A stretch of DNA of 64,000 nucleotides from Emticicia aquatica (GTDB lineage: Bacteria > Bacteroidota > Bacteroidia > Cytophagales > Spirosomataceae), in the NCBI RefSeq assembly GCF_923079645.1, contig NZ_CAKLPY010000001.1:1818001-1882000 (forward strand), given 5' to 3'. Below the pieces are notes generated by a model. That model saw nothing but the letters and a program-made list of their open reading frames with translations, was not told where the DNA came from and ran no database searches. Below are positions 33,099 to 42,104 of the stretch, piece after piece (position 1 is the stretch's first letter; the number at the start of each line of letters is the position of its first letter). A program made the translations under genes and the position numbers.

Positions 33099-35622
33099 AA
33101 ATAATCATTCCCATTGCTGGGTCAGTAAAACTTTCCTTACCTGTTTCAACATGGCCAGCATAACGTCTTTCAAAAACTTCATTTTCCTTTATTTTTACTG
33201 AAAAATCATACCAATTGTGGCTTTTTTGTAAATATAAAAGTATCTTAACTGTTTTTCCTTTAGCAAGTTCTACTTGCATTTTATCAGTTTTATAAGACAA
33301 ATCGACAATTTCAATTGTTTGATTTTTAGGTTCCAAATTTTCTAACTCTAAAATCAAATTACCAGTTAGTATATTTTTTGATTCTTCAGTTGTTTCATAG
33401 TAAAGTTTGGTTTCAATGCTTGATTGAATAGCATTTCCTTTGAAACTTCTGAAAAAACCATTCGGTCCATATACATCCAAGTGATAACTGTTTTGTTTAA
33501 ATTCACTTATTTCCCAAGTATCTGCAATTTTATCTCCCTTTTTAACCGCATAATTACGTGTTTTTAGCTCTTTTGTATGTGAATAAGTTACAAAAGGACA
33601 GCCCAAAGATTTTTTACCAAAAACACTATTTCCTGCCTGAAATTGAATCTCAAAATTTTTATTATCTTCCTTTAATTTACCTTCTACGTACAGTTCATAA
33701 GGCAAAGCACAGGCTTTTCTAACACCTTTTTCTTGCTTTGGCATTAATTCACTTTCATTTTGATTTTCGTTTATTTGCTTAATTTCTTCATCAGTCAAAG
33801 GACGAAAATTTGAAGGCAGTTTTTTGAATTTCGCTTGATGAACTGTCTGAATAAATGGCACTTTATCGACAAATGTTGGCAAAGAGATTTTCTCGCCATT
33901 GTACGGTTTAAAAATCGAAGTTAAATCTCCACAAACTGTTCTACGCCATTCGCTTATATTGGTTTCAGTAATATTTTTTTTAGTTTTTTTGTTTAAAAAT
34001 TTCTCTAAAAACTGTAAAACTGATGTGTGATCAAAGACTTCTGAACAAACATTTCCACCCCTACTCCATGGTGACGCAATCACCAAAGGCACTCTAAAAC
34101 CTAATCCAATTGGGTTTTCACGAGCATCTTTATCAGGATTTTTGTAGTTTCGAGCCTTCTCGTGAGCAATATTTACTTGCTCAACAGAGGTATCAATTCC
34201 CTCAGAAACTTTACCAGAATTTGGCTTTGAATGATGCGGAGCAACGAAAGGCGGCACGTGGTCAAAATAGCCGTCGTTTTCGTCATAGGCCAAGATAAAA
34301 ATAGTTTTCTTCCAAACTTCAGGATTATGCGTCAAGATATCCATCACTTCTGAGACATACCAAGCACCATACCACGGAGCTCCTGGATGGTCAGAAAAGT
34401 TTTCGGGTGCAACCAACCAAGATACCGTTGGAAGTTTTTTGTTGGCAACATCTTTTCTGAATTGATAAAGAATATCTCCTTTTGGCACTTCCACAGTTCG
34501 TTTTGTGCCATTATCATCATATTCAAGACTTGTTAATTCATGAAAATTTGGGTCTTTTCGATTATTGGTGAACGCTTTTTGGTGGATGTTTTTTTGAAAT
34601 TTACTTAGTTTTTCAAAAAATTCAGGCTTCCATTTCTCCAAATCTTCTTTTAAAATTTCTAAATATGCATTTTTCTTGGCTAATTCTTTCTTTGATTTTT
34701 CTGCTTCAAGACCTTTTAAATTAACAATATCTTTTTCTAATTGAGCAATTTCTTGCGGCAGAATATCCTTCATTTTCAACAAATACTTATAATATTCTGG
34801 TGAAAATTTAACATGATATTGCTCAAACCATTCTATTGGATTATCGGTAAAATTAGCAAGCCATCCTTCTTCTTCTCCTTCAAATCCTACTGGCAAACTG
34901 ATTTCATTTTGGTAAATTTTCCAAGAAATATCATTTTCTTCGAGTCTTTCGGGAAAAGTTTTCCATTTTGCCCATTTACCATAATCAACATCTTCATTTT
35001 TCACATTGGCTTTTGAATCGAAGTCTGCTTTTTCACGAATTGTCCCTGTCCACAAATACAAACGATTGGGAGTTGTTCCAGTAAGTGATGAACAGAAATT
35101 TTGGTCGCAAACCGTAAATGCATCTGCCAAAGCATAATAAAACGGAATATCTTCACGGTTATAATGCCCCAAAGTTAGTGGCATATTTTTGTAGGCTTGG
35201 TTGCCAGATTGCTTCACTTGTAGCCATTTATCGTATTTTCCATCATTTCGTGCATCCACTTGATTTTCCCAAGAATGCGGCAGCGAACTCATCCAAGTAG
35301 CGTTTGAATCCTTTAAATTGAGTCGAAAAGGGGCATAAGTTTCACCTTTTGCATTCGCTTGAAGCCACACTTTATTTTTGTTTGGTAATGTAATTGCTCT
35401 TGGGTCATTGAAGCCTCGAACTCCTTGTAATGAGCCATAACAATGGTCAAAAGAGCGATTTTCTTGCATCAAGATTACTACATGCTCAGCATCCCAAAAA
35501 GTACTTCCTTCAGTTGGATTGATAGCTAAAGCCTTTTGAATTGAAGGAGGTAAAACGCCCATTAGACTTGCTCCACTCGTTAATAAAGATGCTTTTTTGA
35601 TAAATTCTCTTCTTGATTCCAT
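33097..35622 (-). CDS. Phosphocholine-specific phospholipase C, Tat-exported
   Basis: An 841-residue protein of the bacterial non-haemolytic phospholipase C / acid phosphatase family. The N-terminus has a Tat-type signal (SRREFIKKASLL). The catalytic start ENRSFDHCYG is near residue 55, and the SDHPGAPWYGAWY segment and the YDENDGYFDHVPP metal-binding motif are intact. Two C-terminal beta domains (about 640-840) fit the DUF756-type repeats of the family. A Lys/Glu-rich helical stretch at about residues 280-345 is inserted in the catalytic part. It probably removes head groups from phosphatidylcholine-like lipids. Confidence 0.88.
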   Translation of the reverse strand: MESRREFIKKASLLTSGASLMGVLPPSIQKALAINPTEGSTFWDAEHVVILMQENRSFDHCYGSLQGVRGFNDPRAITLPNKNKVWLQANAKGETYAPFRLNLKDSNATWMSSLPHSWENQVDARNDGKYDKWLQVKQSGNQAYKNMPLTLGHYNREDIPFYYALADAFTVCDQNFCSSLTGTTPNRLYLWTGTIREKADFDSKANVKNEDVDYGKWAKWKTFPERLEENDISWKIYQNEISLPVGFEGEEEGWLANFTDNPIEWFEQYHVKFSPEYYKYLLKMKDILPQEIAQLEKDIVNLKGLEAEKSKKELAKKNAYLEILKEDLEKWKPEFFEKLSKFQKNIHQKAFTNNRKDPNFHELTSLEYDDNGTKRTVEVPKGDILYQFRKDVANKKLPTVSWLVAPENFSDHPGAPWYGAWYVSEVMDILTHNPEVWKKTIFILAYDENDGYFDHVPPFVAPHHSKPNSGKVSEGIDTSVEQVNIAHEKARNYKNPDKDARENPIGLGFRVPLVIASPWSRGGNVCSEVFDHTSVLQFLEKFLNKKTKKNITETNISEWRRTVCGDLTSIFKPYNGEKISLPTFVDKVPFIQTVHQAKFKKLPSNFRPLTDEEIKQINENQNESELMPKQEKGVRKACALPYELYVEGKLKEDNKNFEIQFQAGNSVFGKKSLGCPFVTYSHTKELKTRNYAVKKGDKIADTWEISEFKQNSYHLDVYGPNGFFRSFKGNAIQSSIETKLYYETTEESKNILTGNLILELENLEPKNQTIEIVDLSYKTDKMQVELAKGKTVKILLYLQKSHNWYDFSVKIKENEVFERRYAGHVETGKESFTDPAMGMII

Positions 35623-35717
35623 GTTTGGACTGAATAAATGCTAAATTTTAGTCGAAAATTACGGCTTTCTTAAATAATTTTAATAATTAGACTATTATTT
35701 TTTTGTAAACTATTCTG

Positions 35718-37163
35718 TTAATCAATTTTACCACTTAGCCGATTATTTTTTCCTGAAATTTTAGTTAGATTATCTCCTAAATCTTGGCGAGCAGTTTCGG
35801 CTACTTCTTGAAGTTCTGCTACAATTTCAGGGTTTAGCGTTTGCACATCATATTCTTCGCCTGAATCTCGACGCAAATCATATAAAGCCATCGGCACATC
35901 AACTTTTGCATATTTTCCTGGAAAACCATTTACACCTGGGAGCATTGTTTCATAACCTTGTCCATTTTTGTGAGGCAATACTAACTTCCAATTATCACGT
36001 CTTACAGCTCTAAGTTCGTTATTGGCATAATAATAATAGAAATATTTGCGAGGAGAATTAGACAAATTTCCTTTCAAAATAGGTAAAATATCAATTCCAT
36101 CAATTTTATTGTCAGAAAGTTTTGTGCCGCAAATTTTTGCTAAAGTAGGCAAAATATCGAGTGTTGAAGTCAATTGATTACAAATTACTCCTTCTGGAGT
36201 TACACCTTTCCAACGCATAATGCAAGGCACTCGGTTACCGCCTTCAAAGATTTCACCTTTGCCTTCACGCAAACCAGCGGTTGAACCAGCATGATTACCA
36301 AAATTTAACCAAGGGCCATTATCGCTCGTGAAAATAACCAACGTGTTTTTATCTAAGCCATTTTCTCTCAATGTTTTCATGATTTCGCCAACCGACCAAT
36401 CTACTTCCATCATAACATCGCCAAAAAAGCCTTGTTTACTTTTACCTTTAAATTTATCGGAAACACCGAGCGGCACATGAACCATCGAATGTGGCAAATA
36501 CAAAAAGAACGGTTTATTTTTGTTTCTTTTGATAAATCCAAGTGCTTTTTCGGTATAAAGTGTGGTAAGTTTATCCTGACCTTTAAGGTCATTAATTGTT
36601 TCGATTTGCTCATTATTTTCAATTAATGGCAAAGGCGGATATGTAATTTTTCGATAATCGTCGGCATTTGTAATAGGTTTCCCATCAAAATCAACTGGCC
36701 ACATATCGTTTGAATAAGGAATACCAAGATATTCATCAAAACCATGCTGAAGTGGCAAAAACTGTTTTTGATGCCCCAAATGCCACTTGCCAAAAATGCC
36801 TGTTGCATAACCTTTTTGTTTCAACATTTCGGCAATTGTCATTTCATTTTGACCAATCCCGATTTTAGAATTTGGCATCAAAGCTCCTGAAATACCAATT
36901 CTGTTTGGATAACACCCTGTCAATAAGGCAGCACGAGAAGCACTACAAACAGCTTGTGCGGCCAAAAAATTAGTAAATCGAATGCCTTCGCTAGCTAATT
37001 TATCAATGTTTGGCGTTTGGTAATCCAACGCACCATAACAGGCTAAGTCACCATAACCCATATCATCCATAAAAATGATGATAATGTTTGGTTGGACTAT
37101 TTTTTTTGTGGTTGAACCAATAAAAAGGATTGAAATTAAAAATAAAACAATGTTTTTTTTCAT
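35718..37163 (-). CDS. Exported sulfatase (arylsulfatase family)
   Basis: A 481-residue type-I sulfatase with a signal peptide (about 1-18). The metal-binding Asp pair is DD at residues 33-34, and the maturation motif is Cys73-Ser-Ala-Ser-Arg77. The usual motif is C-x-P-S-R; alanine replaces proline here, but the cysteine that becomes formylglycine and the arginine are kept. GKWHLGH and TSDNGPW motifs are present. The enzyme removes sulfate esters from glycans or aryl compounds. No anaerobic or aerobic maturase gene lies in this window. Confidence 0.85.
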   Translation of the reverse strand: MKKNIVLFLISILFIGSTTKKIVQPNIIIIFMDDMGYGDLACYGALDYQTPNIDKLASEGIRFTNFLAAQAVCSASRAALLTGCYPNRIGISGALMPNSKIGIGQNEMTIAEMLKQKGYATGIFGKWHLGHQKQFLPLQHGFDEYLGIPYSNDMWPVDFDGKPITNADDYRKITYPPLPLIENNEQIETINDLKGQDKLTTLYTEKALGFIKRNKNKPFFLYLPHSMVHVPLGVSDKFKGKSKQGFFGDVMMEVDWSVGEIMKTLRENGLDKNTLVIFTSDNGPWLNFGNHAGSTAGLREGKGEIFEGGNRVPCIMRWKGVTPEGVICNQLTSTLDILPTLAKICGTKLSDNKIDGIDILPILKGNLSNSPRKYFYYYYANNELRAVRRDNWKLVLPHKNGQGYETMLPGVNGFPGKYAKVDVPMALYDLRRDSGEEYDVQTLNPEIVAELQEVAETARQDLGDNLTKISGKNNRLSGKID

Positions 37164-37189
37164 AGTTAAGTATCAATTAGGGCTGAACA

Positions 37190-37224
37190 AAAATAGTCTT
37201 TCCAAATAATGAAAAGACTATTTT
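37190..37224 (-). terminator. Terminator of the VOC-DHFR operon
   Basis: Perfect 12-bp arms (AAAATAGTCTTT at 37190-37201, AAAGACTATTTT at 37213-37224) are followed on the minus strand by TTTTTG. It separates the operon from the sulfatase gene. Confidence 0.75.
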
Positions 37225-37336
37225 CTAAAATTTCATATAAATATCTACTACTTTTTATAAAAAGAATACGTTTTTATTCATATTTTTTTGTAAATTTCAA
37301 TTATCTGTATTTATTAAACCTTTATTTCTTATTTCT

Positions 37337-37714
37337 CTATTGTGCATTATCATCAACTTCAAATATCCCAAAAGTGTTATTGTCTAAATCAACAAAATAT
37401 CCTTGCCAACAACGAGTCGGAATCGCAAATTTTGGCAATGCGATTTGACCGCCATTTTCAATAATTACCTCAGCAGTTTTATCAAAATTATCAACTTGAA
37501 TTGAACACACAAAAGCATTTGTACCGCTGCTTTGTGTAGGAACAGTCGCAGGCCTTTTCAGAAGCCCGCCATTGATACTATTTGTTTCAATTCTATAATA
37601 TTCAATTGGAATAAAATCATCTTTCATGAACTTCCATCCAAATACAGATTCATAGAATTTTGCATCTCTTGCAGGATTTGAAGATTGTATTTCAAAATAT
37701 CCAATTGTATTCAT
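37337..37714 (-). CDS. VOC family protein (glyoxalase/bleomycin resistance-like)
   Basis: A 125-residue single VOC module with two beta-alpha-beta-beta-beta repeats. The start (GYFEIQSSNPARDAKFYESVFGWKF) and end (DLDNNTFGIFE) are typical. The family includes dioxygenases, glyoxalases and drug-binding proteins, and the substrate cannot be told. It is the last gene of a five-gene minus-strand cluster. Confidence 0.8.
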   Translation of the reverse strand: MNTIGYFEIQSSNPARDAKFYESVFGWKFMKDDFIPIEYYRIETNSINGGLLKRPATVPTQSSGTNAFVCSIQVDNFDKTAEVIIENGGQIALPKFAIPTRCWQGYFVDLDNNTFGIFEVDDNAQ

Positions 37715-37738
37715 AGATTAAATTTAGATTGATAAACA

Positions 37739-38098
37739 TTAGTTGTTTATTAAAACCAGCAACTCAGTTATTACTCTTTGTAATTCTGTTTTTTTAGACA
37801 AAACATCGGTCATATCTTTAAAATAAACCATTCTTCGGTCTTTATAATCACCTTCTAAAATTGTAGAACTTACTTTCGGAATAGAATCATTATGAAATAT
37901 CAAATGTACTTTATCTTGCATTCGATGATTAAAGGTAAGGAAGTCTTCTTTGCAATAATAACTCGGAGCATTCCATTTGATTCTTTCAGAAATGCTTGCA
38001 TCAGTTTCTTTGATAATCGTTCTCAAAACTTCAATTTCTGCTTTCAAAGGGTGATTTAATTGTTGCATATAAACACTTACTTTTTCGACATCTTTCAT
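37739..38098 (-). CDS. DUF1801 domain protein (YdhG/YjhA-like)
   Basis: A 119-residue soluble protein of the DUF1801 family. The recognisable segment is SERIKWNAPSYYCKEDF, with the conserved Trp-x-x-Pro, and a C-terminal helix follows. Its fold resembles a small ligand-binding protein; function is unknown. It overlaps the DoxX gene by four bases, so they are translationally coupled. Confidence 0.75.
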   Translation of the reverse strand: MKDVEKVSVYMQQLNHPLKAEIEVLRTIIKETDASISERIKWNAPSYYCKEDFLTFNHRMQDKVHLIFHNDSIPKVSSTILEGDYKDRRMVYFKDMTDVLSKKTELQRVITELLVLINN

Positions 38099-38460
38099 TG
38101 AGGATTAAGTTTATGATAATAGATGTATGAAACCGCTAAAAAAGCCAAAATTATCAAGGGAAAAAAGGCAAAAAAACCAAATCCATCCACACAAATATAG
38201 CTCAAACTGGCAAAAATAAAGTCAAAAGCAAAACCAGCATAAGCCCATTCTTTTATCCGACTTGAGATTTGAGGAATAACAAGTATCAAAGTGCCGACTA
38301 CTTTAAAAACTACTAAAATATTTCCAAAATATTCGGGATAACCCAAATGACGAATTCCTTCTTTGGCTGCTTCAGTTTGCGAAGTGAATGCGGGCATTAC
38401 ACCTTCAAATAAAAAAATAAAAATTGTAGGAATCCAATAAATGATTTTGTCTTTTTTCAT
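38095..38460 (-). CDS. DoxX family membrane protein
   Basis: A 121-residue protein with four hydrophobic segments. It resembles the DoxX-like family (FEGVMPAFTSQTEAAKEGIRHLGYPEYFG near the first loop). DoxX-like proteins are inner-membrane proteins linked to redox or detoxification, without a settled role. It is coupled to the DUF1801 gene by a four-base overlap and lies five bases from the PhnB-like gene. Confidence 0.78.
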   Translation of the reverse strand: MKKDKIIYWIPTIFIFLFEGVMPAFTSQTEAAKEGIRHLGYPEYFGNILVVFKVVGTLILVIPQISSRIKEWAYAGFAFDFIFASLSYICVDGFGFFAFFPLIILAFLAVSYIYYHKLNPQ

Positions 38461-38465
38461 TGTTT

Positions 38466-38888
38466 TTATGCGTTTAAAAGGGTTTCAATATCAAATTTTC
38501 TCATTTTCAAGAAGGCGATCATTACTCTTTGACCTTTTTCGGGGTCGCTCATTAATTTACCCAAAATTGTTGGAACAATTTGCCACGAAAAGCCATACTT
38601 ATCTTTCAACCAACCACACATACTTTCTTCGCCGCCTTCGGTCAATTTAGTCCAATAATAATCAATTTCTTCTTGTGTTTCGCAATTTACTACGAGCGAT
38701 GCCGCTTCATTAAACTTAAACATTGGGCCGCCGTTGAGTCCCATCATTTTTCTTCCATTCAGTTCGAATGTGACCATCATTGGATTTGCGGAGGTAATTT
38801 TTGAGTTTTCAAAAATTGAACAGTAAAATTCCGCAGCTTCTTTGGCTTGACCATCAAACCAAAGGCAAAGGGATATTTGATTATTCAT
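38466..38888 (-). CDS. PhnB-like VOC protein (3-demethylubiquinone-9 methyltransferase-like domain)
   Basis: A 140-residue PhnB/VOC protein. The start ISLCLWFDGQAKEAAEFY and the ending pattern QIVPTILGKLMSDPEKGQRVM are typical of the 3-dmu-9_3-mt family. Despite the family name, no methyltransferase motif is present. It most likely binds a small molecule or metal. It is the second gene of the cluster. Confidence 0.8.
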   Translation of the reverse strand: MNNQISLCLWFDGQAKEAAEFYCSIFENSKITSANPMMVTFELNGRKMMGLNGGPMFKFNEAASLVVNCETQEEIDYYWTKLTEGGEESMCGWLKDKYGFSWQIVPTILGKLMSDPEKGQRVMIAFLKMRKFDIETLLNA

Positions 38889-38917
38889 ATTTTTTTCATA
38901 AAATATTTGTAGGTAAA

Positions 38918-39481
38918 TTAATCCTTTTTAAGTTTATAACAAAGCACTACAATGCCACATTCAAAGCCTTTTGCGTGGTTTAAAGTAAGATTTTGTTTCG
39001 ATGTAAGACTTTGAAAAATAGGCATTCCGTTACCTAATGCCGCAGGATTTACAAAAAGGTGATATTCATCAATTAAGCTTTGATTAATCAAAGCAGAAAC
39101 AAAAGACCCTCCTCCATATACGATAATATCGCTGCCCGCCTGATTTTTTAAAGTATTGATTTCATCAGCAAGATTACCTTTCGCTAAAATAGTTTTCGAC
39201 CATTCGGAAGTTTCGAGGGTTTTCGTAAAAACAACTTTTGGTGTTTCGCTCATTTTGATTGTAAAATCTTCGCTGCTTTCTTTTGCAGCGGCTGCCCAAT
39301 GTGGAATAAACCCTTGAGCGAGTTTTCGGCCTAAAATAATACAATCAACGGGTTCTGTGATTTCGGCAACGTAGTTTTTCAGTGCATCATCCCAGTTCCA
39401 CACCATCCAATCCATTTCCCCATTTGAGCCAGCAATGAATCCATCGACCGACATTTGTACTTGTAGTTTTAGCTTTCTCAT
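38918..39481 (-). CDS. Dihydrofolate reductase family protein (RibD C-terminal-like)
   Basis: A 187-residue protein with the DHFR/RibD reductase fold. It starts with MRKLKLQVQMSVDGFIAG, has a GRKLAQGF segment and a nucleotide-binding glycine stretch (VYGGGSFVSALI, near residue 137). It is an NADPH-dependent reductase of unknown substrate and not a housekeeping FolA. It is the first gene of the minus-strand cluster and is divergent from the GlxA-type regulator. Confidence 0.82.
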   Translation of the reverse strand: MRKLKLQVQMSVDGFIAGSNGEMDWMVWNWDDALKNYVAEITEPVDCIILGRKLAQGFIPHWAAAAKESSEDFTIKMSETPKVVFTKTLETSEWSKTILAKGNLADEINTLKNQAGSDIIVYGGGSFVSALINQSLIDEYHLFVNPAALGNGMPIFQSLTSKQNLTLNHAKGFECGIVVLCYKLKKD

Positions 39482-39571
39482 AAGTTTTGTGTTAAAATTT
39501 AAAAGAGTGTAATTTCATCTCTTTAATTCTACAAATCTAATGGCTTTATTTTAATTTAAAAATATGCAAAA

Positions 39572-39603
39572 ACGACAAAGTAACGGGTTGATTACGACAA
39601 AGT
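39572..39603. promoter_or_regulatory. Direct repeat operator candidate for the GlxA-type regulator
   Basis: ACGACAAAGT occurs at 39572-39581 and again at 39594-39603, 22 bases apart, on the same face of the helix. AraC-family proteins usually bind such direct repeats. One copy precedes the -33 element and one lies within the promoter spacer. Confidence 0.55.
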
Positions 39604-39618
39604 TATTTAATAGTTTTG
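39588..39618 (+). promoter_or_regulatory. Candidate promoter of the GlxA-type regulator gene
   Basis: TTG (39588-39590), 20 bases, then TAGTTTTG (39611-39618) match the Bacteroidota consensus. The -7 element ends only four bases before the ATG at 39623, so the transcript may be leaderless. Confidence 0.5.
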
Positions 39619-39622
39619 TTGG

Positions 39623-40588
39623 ATGAAAAATGTAATAATCTTAGTTCCCGAAACCGCCGTACCCGCTGCCATTGTTGACCCAAGGTATATGTTTGCTGCC
39701 GTCAACGAGTTTTATAAAAGTATGGAATTACAACCTGCTTTTAACATAAAATTAGTCGGAATAACGAAAGAAGTAAAACTAAATGATGGCTTAATTTCGG
39801 TTCATCCTGATTTTATTTTACCTGATGCTCAAAAAGCAGATTTAATAATTATTCCTGCATTGAGTGGAAATATGTCGCAAGCTATTCAGAAAAATGAAGC
39901 GTTTATTCCTTGGATTCAGGCACAATATCGTAAAGGTGCAGAAGTGGCTAGCCTTTGTATTGGAGCATTTTTATTGGCCTCGACTGGGCTTTTGAATGGC
40001 AAATCTTGCTCAACGCATTGGTTATACGCCAATGAATTTAGAAATATGTTCCCCGAAATACATTTGACTGACGATAAAGTGATTACAGAACAAAATGGTA
40101 TTTATTCGAGCGGTGGAGCAACTTCATATTGGAATTTACTGCTTTATTTGGTTGAAAAATATACAAATCGTGAAATGGCAATTATGGCTTCCAAGTTTTT
40201 CCTTTTGGAAATGGGAAGAAATAGTCAATCGCCATTTGTTATGTTTCAAGGACAAAAAGACCATGAAGATACGCAGATTTTGCATGCTCAAGAGTTCATC
40301 GAGCAGCACTTTCAAACCAAATTAACAGTTGATGAATTAGCCGATAGATTTGGAATTGGTCGCAGAACGTTTGAACGAAGATTCAAGAAAGCAACCTCTA
40401 ATACTGTTGTGGAATACATTCAAAGAGTAAAAATTGAGTCAGCAAAAAAACAACTTGAAAGTGGACGCAAGACCGTTAATGAAGTGATGTATGATGTTGG
40501 TTACACCGACCTCAAAGCGTTTAGAGATGTTTTCAGAAAATACGTTGGCATGTCGCCTGTTGAGTACCGAAATAAATATAATGCTTGA
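39623..40588 (+). CDS. GlxA family transcriptional regulator (DJ-1/PfpI + AraC)
   Basis: A 321-residue regulator. An N-terminal DJ-1/PfpI-like domain (about 1-190) has the nucleophile-elbow cysteine Cys112 in SLCIGAF. A C-terminal AraC-type double helix-turn-helix (about 215-318) starts LTVDELADRFGIGRRTFERRF and ends DVFRKYVGMSPVEYR. Such proteins sense small molecules and activate or repress adjacent genes. The divergent five-gene cluster and its own gene are the likely targets. A direct repeat lies over its promoter. Confidence 0.88.
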   Translation: MKNVIILVPETAVPAAIVDPRYMFAAVNEFYKSMELQPAFNIKLVGITKEVKLNDGLISVHPDFILPDAQKADLIIIPALSGNMSQAIQKNEAFIPWIQAQYRKGAEVASLCIGAFLLASTGLLNGKSCSTHWLYANEFRNMFPEIHLTDDKVITEQNGIYSSGGATSYWNLLLYLVEKYTNREMAIMASKFFLLEMGRNSQSPFVMFQGQKDHEDTQILHAQEFIEQHFQTKLTVDELADRFGIGRRTFERRFKKATSNTVVEYIQRVKIESAKKQLESGRKTVNEVMYDVGYTDLKAFRDVFRKYVGMSPVEYRNKYNA

Positions 40589-40590
40589 TT

Positions 40591-40620
40591 TTTGGGGCAT
40601 TTTTTGAAAATACCCCGAAA
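40591..40620. terminator. Bidirectional terminator between the GlxA-type and amidohydrolase genes
   Basis: GGGGCATTTT and AAAATACCCC form a stem with one mismatch, extended by T-rich and A-rich flanks. It fills the short gap between two convergent genes. Confidence 0.75.
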
Positions 40621-40624
40621 ATTT

Positions 40625-42028
40625 TCATTTCTCCACCAACAAACTTTTCAAATATTGGCTATCAAGGTATTTTCCATGAGCAACCAAGCCACTGATATTT
40701 TGCGTAGCAGAAATATTGAGTAAAGGATTTTCATTCAATATCAAAATATCTGCTTTTTTACCTTTTGTAACGCTTCCATAAATAGCTGATTTGTTCAAAA
40801 ACTCAGGTCCATTGATGATTGAAGCCTGTAAAGCTTGCAAAGGAGTAAGTCCATTTTTCACCATTAATTCTAATTCTTGGTGCAAGCCTAAACCTGGATA
40901 ATCGAAACTATTTAAGTATCCTGCATCTGTTCCAGCTAAAATTTTCACTCCCGAACGTTGCAACAAAGGCAACAAAGAAGCTGCTTTTTCGATTGTTCTG
41001 TGTCGTATTTCAATGGCTTCTTTTGAATCTTTAGCTGCTCTTTGTACTCGCCAATCATAGGTTTTTCTTAGACCTGGCCCTATATATTTTAGAAAAGTAT
41101 CTTTTTGATGGTCATTTACATCCAAAAAAGCAGTTGCATAACTAATTGATAATGTCGGTGTTACGGCTGTTTTATTTTTAGCTAAAACCTTAAATGCAGC
41201 TTCTGCAGTGGCTTCATCAAATTCATTGAGAGCTTTCAACGATAATTCACGTGCTGACAAAGAACCATTGGCAACTTGTTCAGTCAACTCTTTTTGGTTT
41301 TTTAAACCAGCCCGCAATAAATATGAAATATGCTCAATACTACTCAACCCAGCCTCGCTTATTTGTTCAATCGTAAATACCGACGGAATATGAGCAGAAG
41401 TTTTGTAACCTCTTTTGCGTGCTTCTTTTATGCTTCCCAAATATATTTCGGGCTTTATCGTATTATCCGTAATTTTTACAAAATCAACTTTTAATTTATC
41501 AAGCGAATCAAGAGCTTTATTTACTTCTTCAATTGTACCAACCTCAATATCCCCTTGCCAAATCGACTTGTAACCTTCGAGTTTTGGCCCAGATGTAAAA
41601 ATAGTTGGTCCTAAAAGTTTACCTTCATTTACCGCTTGACGCCATTCCAAAACACTCGGCGAAATATCTGCAGCGGCATCACGAACGGCCATAATTCCAT
41701 TGGCAATATACAGATTCATCAAATCTTTGTTCTCTTGAATCAAACTGTCGCCACCACCAAAATGTACATGCATATCCCACAAAGCAGGCATAACAAATTT
41801 TCCTTTGGCTGAAATAGTTTGGTTGGCTATGTACTTTTTACCTTCAGTTGCCGAACAAACATTAATAATATCGCCATTATTGACAATAATAGCTTTATTA
41901 TTGGTAATTATTCCTGAATGAATGTCAATTATATTAGCATTAGTAATAATTAAATCGACTTTATTTTGAGAAAAAACTGGAGCATAAAGAAGTAAAAAGA
42001 GAATGCTCAATACGAAATATTTTTTCAT
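40625..42028 (-). CDS. Exported amidohydrolase family protein
   Basis: A 467-residue metal-dependent hydrolase with a signal peptide (KKYFVLSILFLLLYAPVFSQ). It belongs to the imidazolonepropionase/prolidase-like branch. The metal motif DMHVH is near residue 90, and a later SAHIPS histidine and GTDAGY aspartate are visible. I start at the ATG at 42028, which gives the signal peptide. The 41-residue upstream extension would run through the galM terminator and into galM. The substrate is probably a peptide or cyclic amide but is unproven. Confidence 0.82.
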   Translation of the reverse strand: MKKYFVLSILFLLLYAPVFSQNKVDLIITNANIIDIHSGIITNNKAIIVNNGDIINVCSATEGKKYIANQTISAKGKFVMPALWDMHVHFGGGDSLIQENKDLMNLYIANGIMAVRDAAADISPSVLEWRQAVNEGKLLGPTIFTSGPKLEGYKSIWQGDIEVGTIEEVNKALDSLDKLKVDFVKITDNTIKPEIYLGSIKEARKRGYKTSAHIPSVFTIEQISEAGLSSIEHISYLLRAGLKNQKELTEQVANGSLSARELSLKALNEFDEATAEAAFKVLAKNKTAVTPTLSISYATAFLDVNDHQKDTFLKYIGPGLRKTYDWRVQRAAKDSKEAIEIRHRTIEKAASLLPLLQRSGVKILAGTDAGYLNSFDYPGLGLHQELELMVKNGLTPLQALQASIINGPEFLNKSAIYGSVTKGKKADILILNENPLLNISATQNISGLVAHGKYLDSQYLKSLLVEK

Positions 42029-42061
42029 GTTTGTTGATGTTAGGTTTTTAAAGTCAGGAAT

Positions 42062-42098
42062 GAAAAAAAACATCGCCAACGAGAAGCGATGTTTTTCA
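42062..42098 (-). terminator. Terminator of galM
   Basis: The stem AACATCGC / GCGATGTT is extended by A/T pairs, has a 9-base loop and is followed by eight T on the minus strand. It begins a few bases after the galM stop. Confidence 0.85.
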
Positions 42099-42104
42099 CT
42101 AAAA

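Noticed and set aside
37209-37448. Plus-strand 79-residue frame upstream of and opposite the VOC gene
   Set aside because: Very biased to Phe/Tyr/Leu, crosses the operon terminator and overlaps a clear VOC gene on the other strand.
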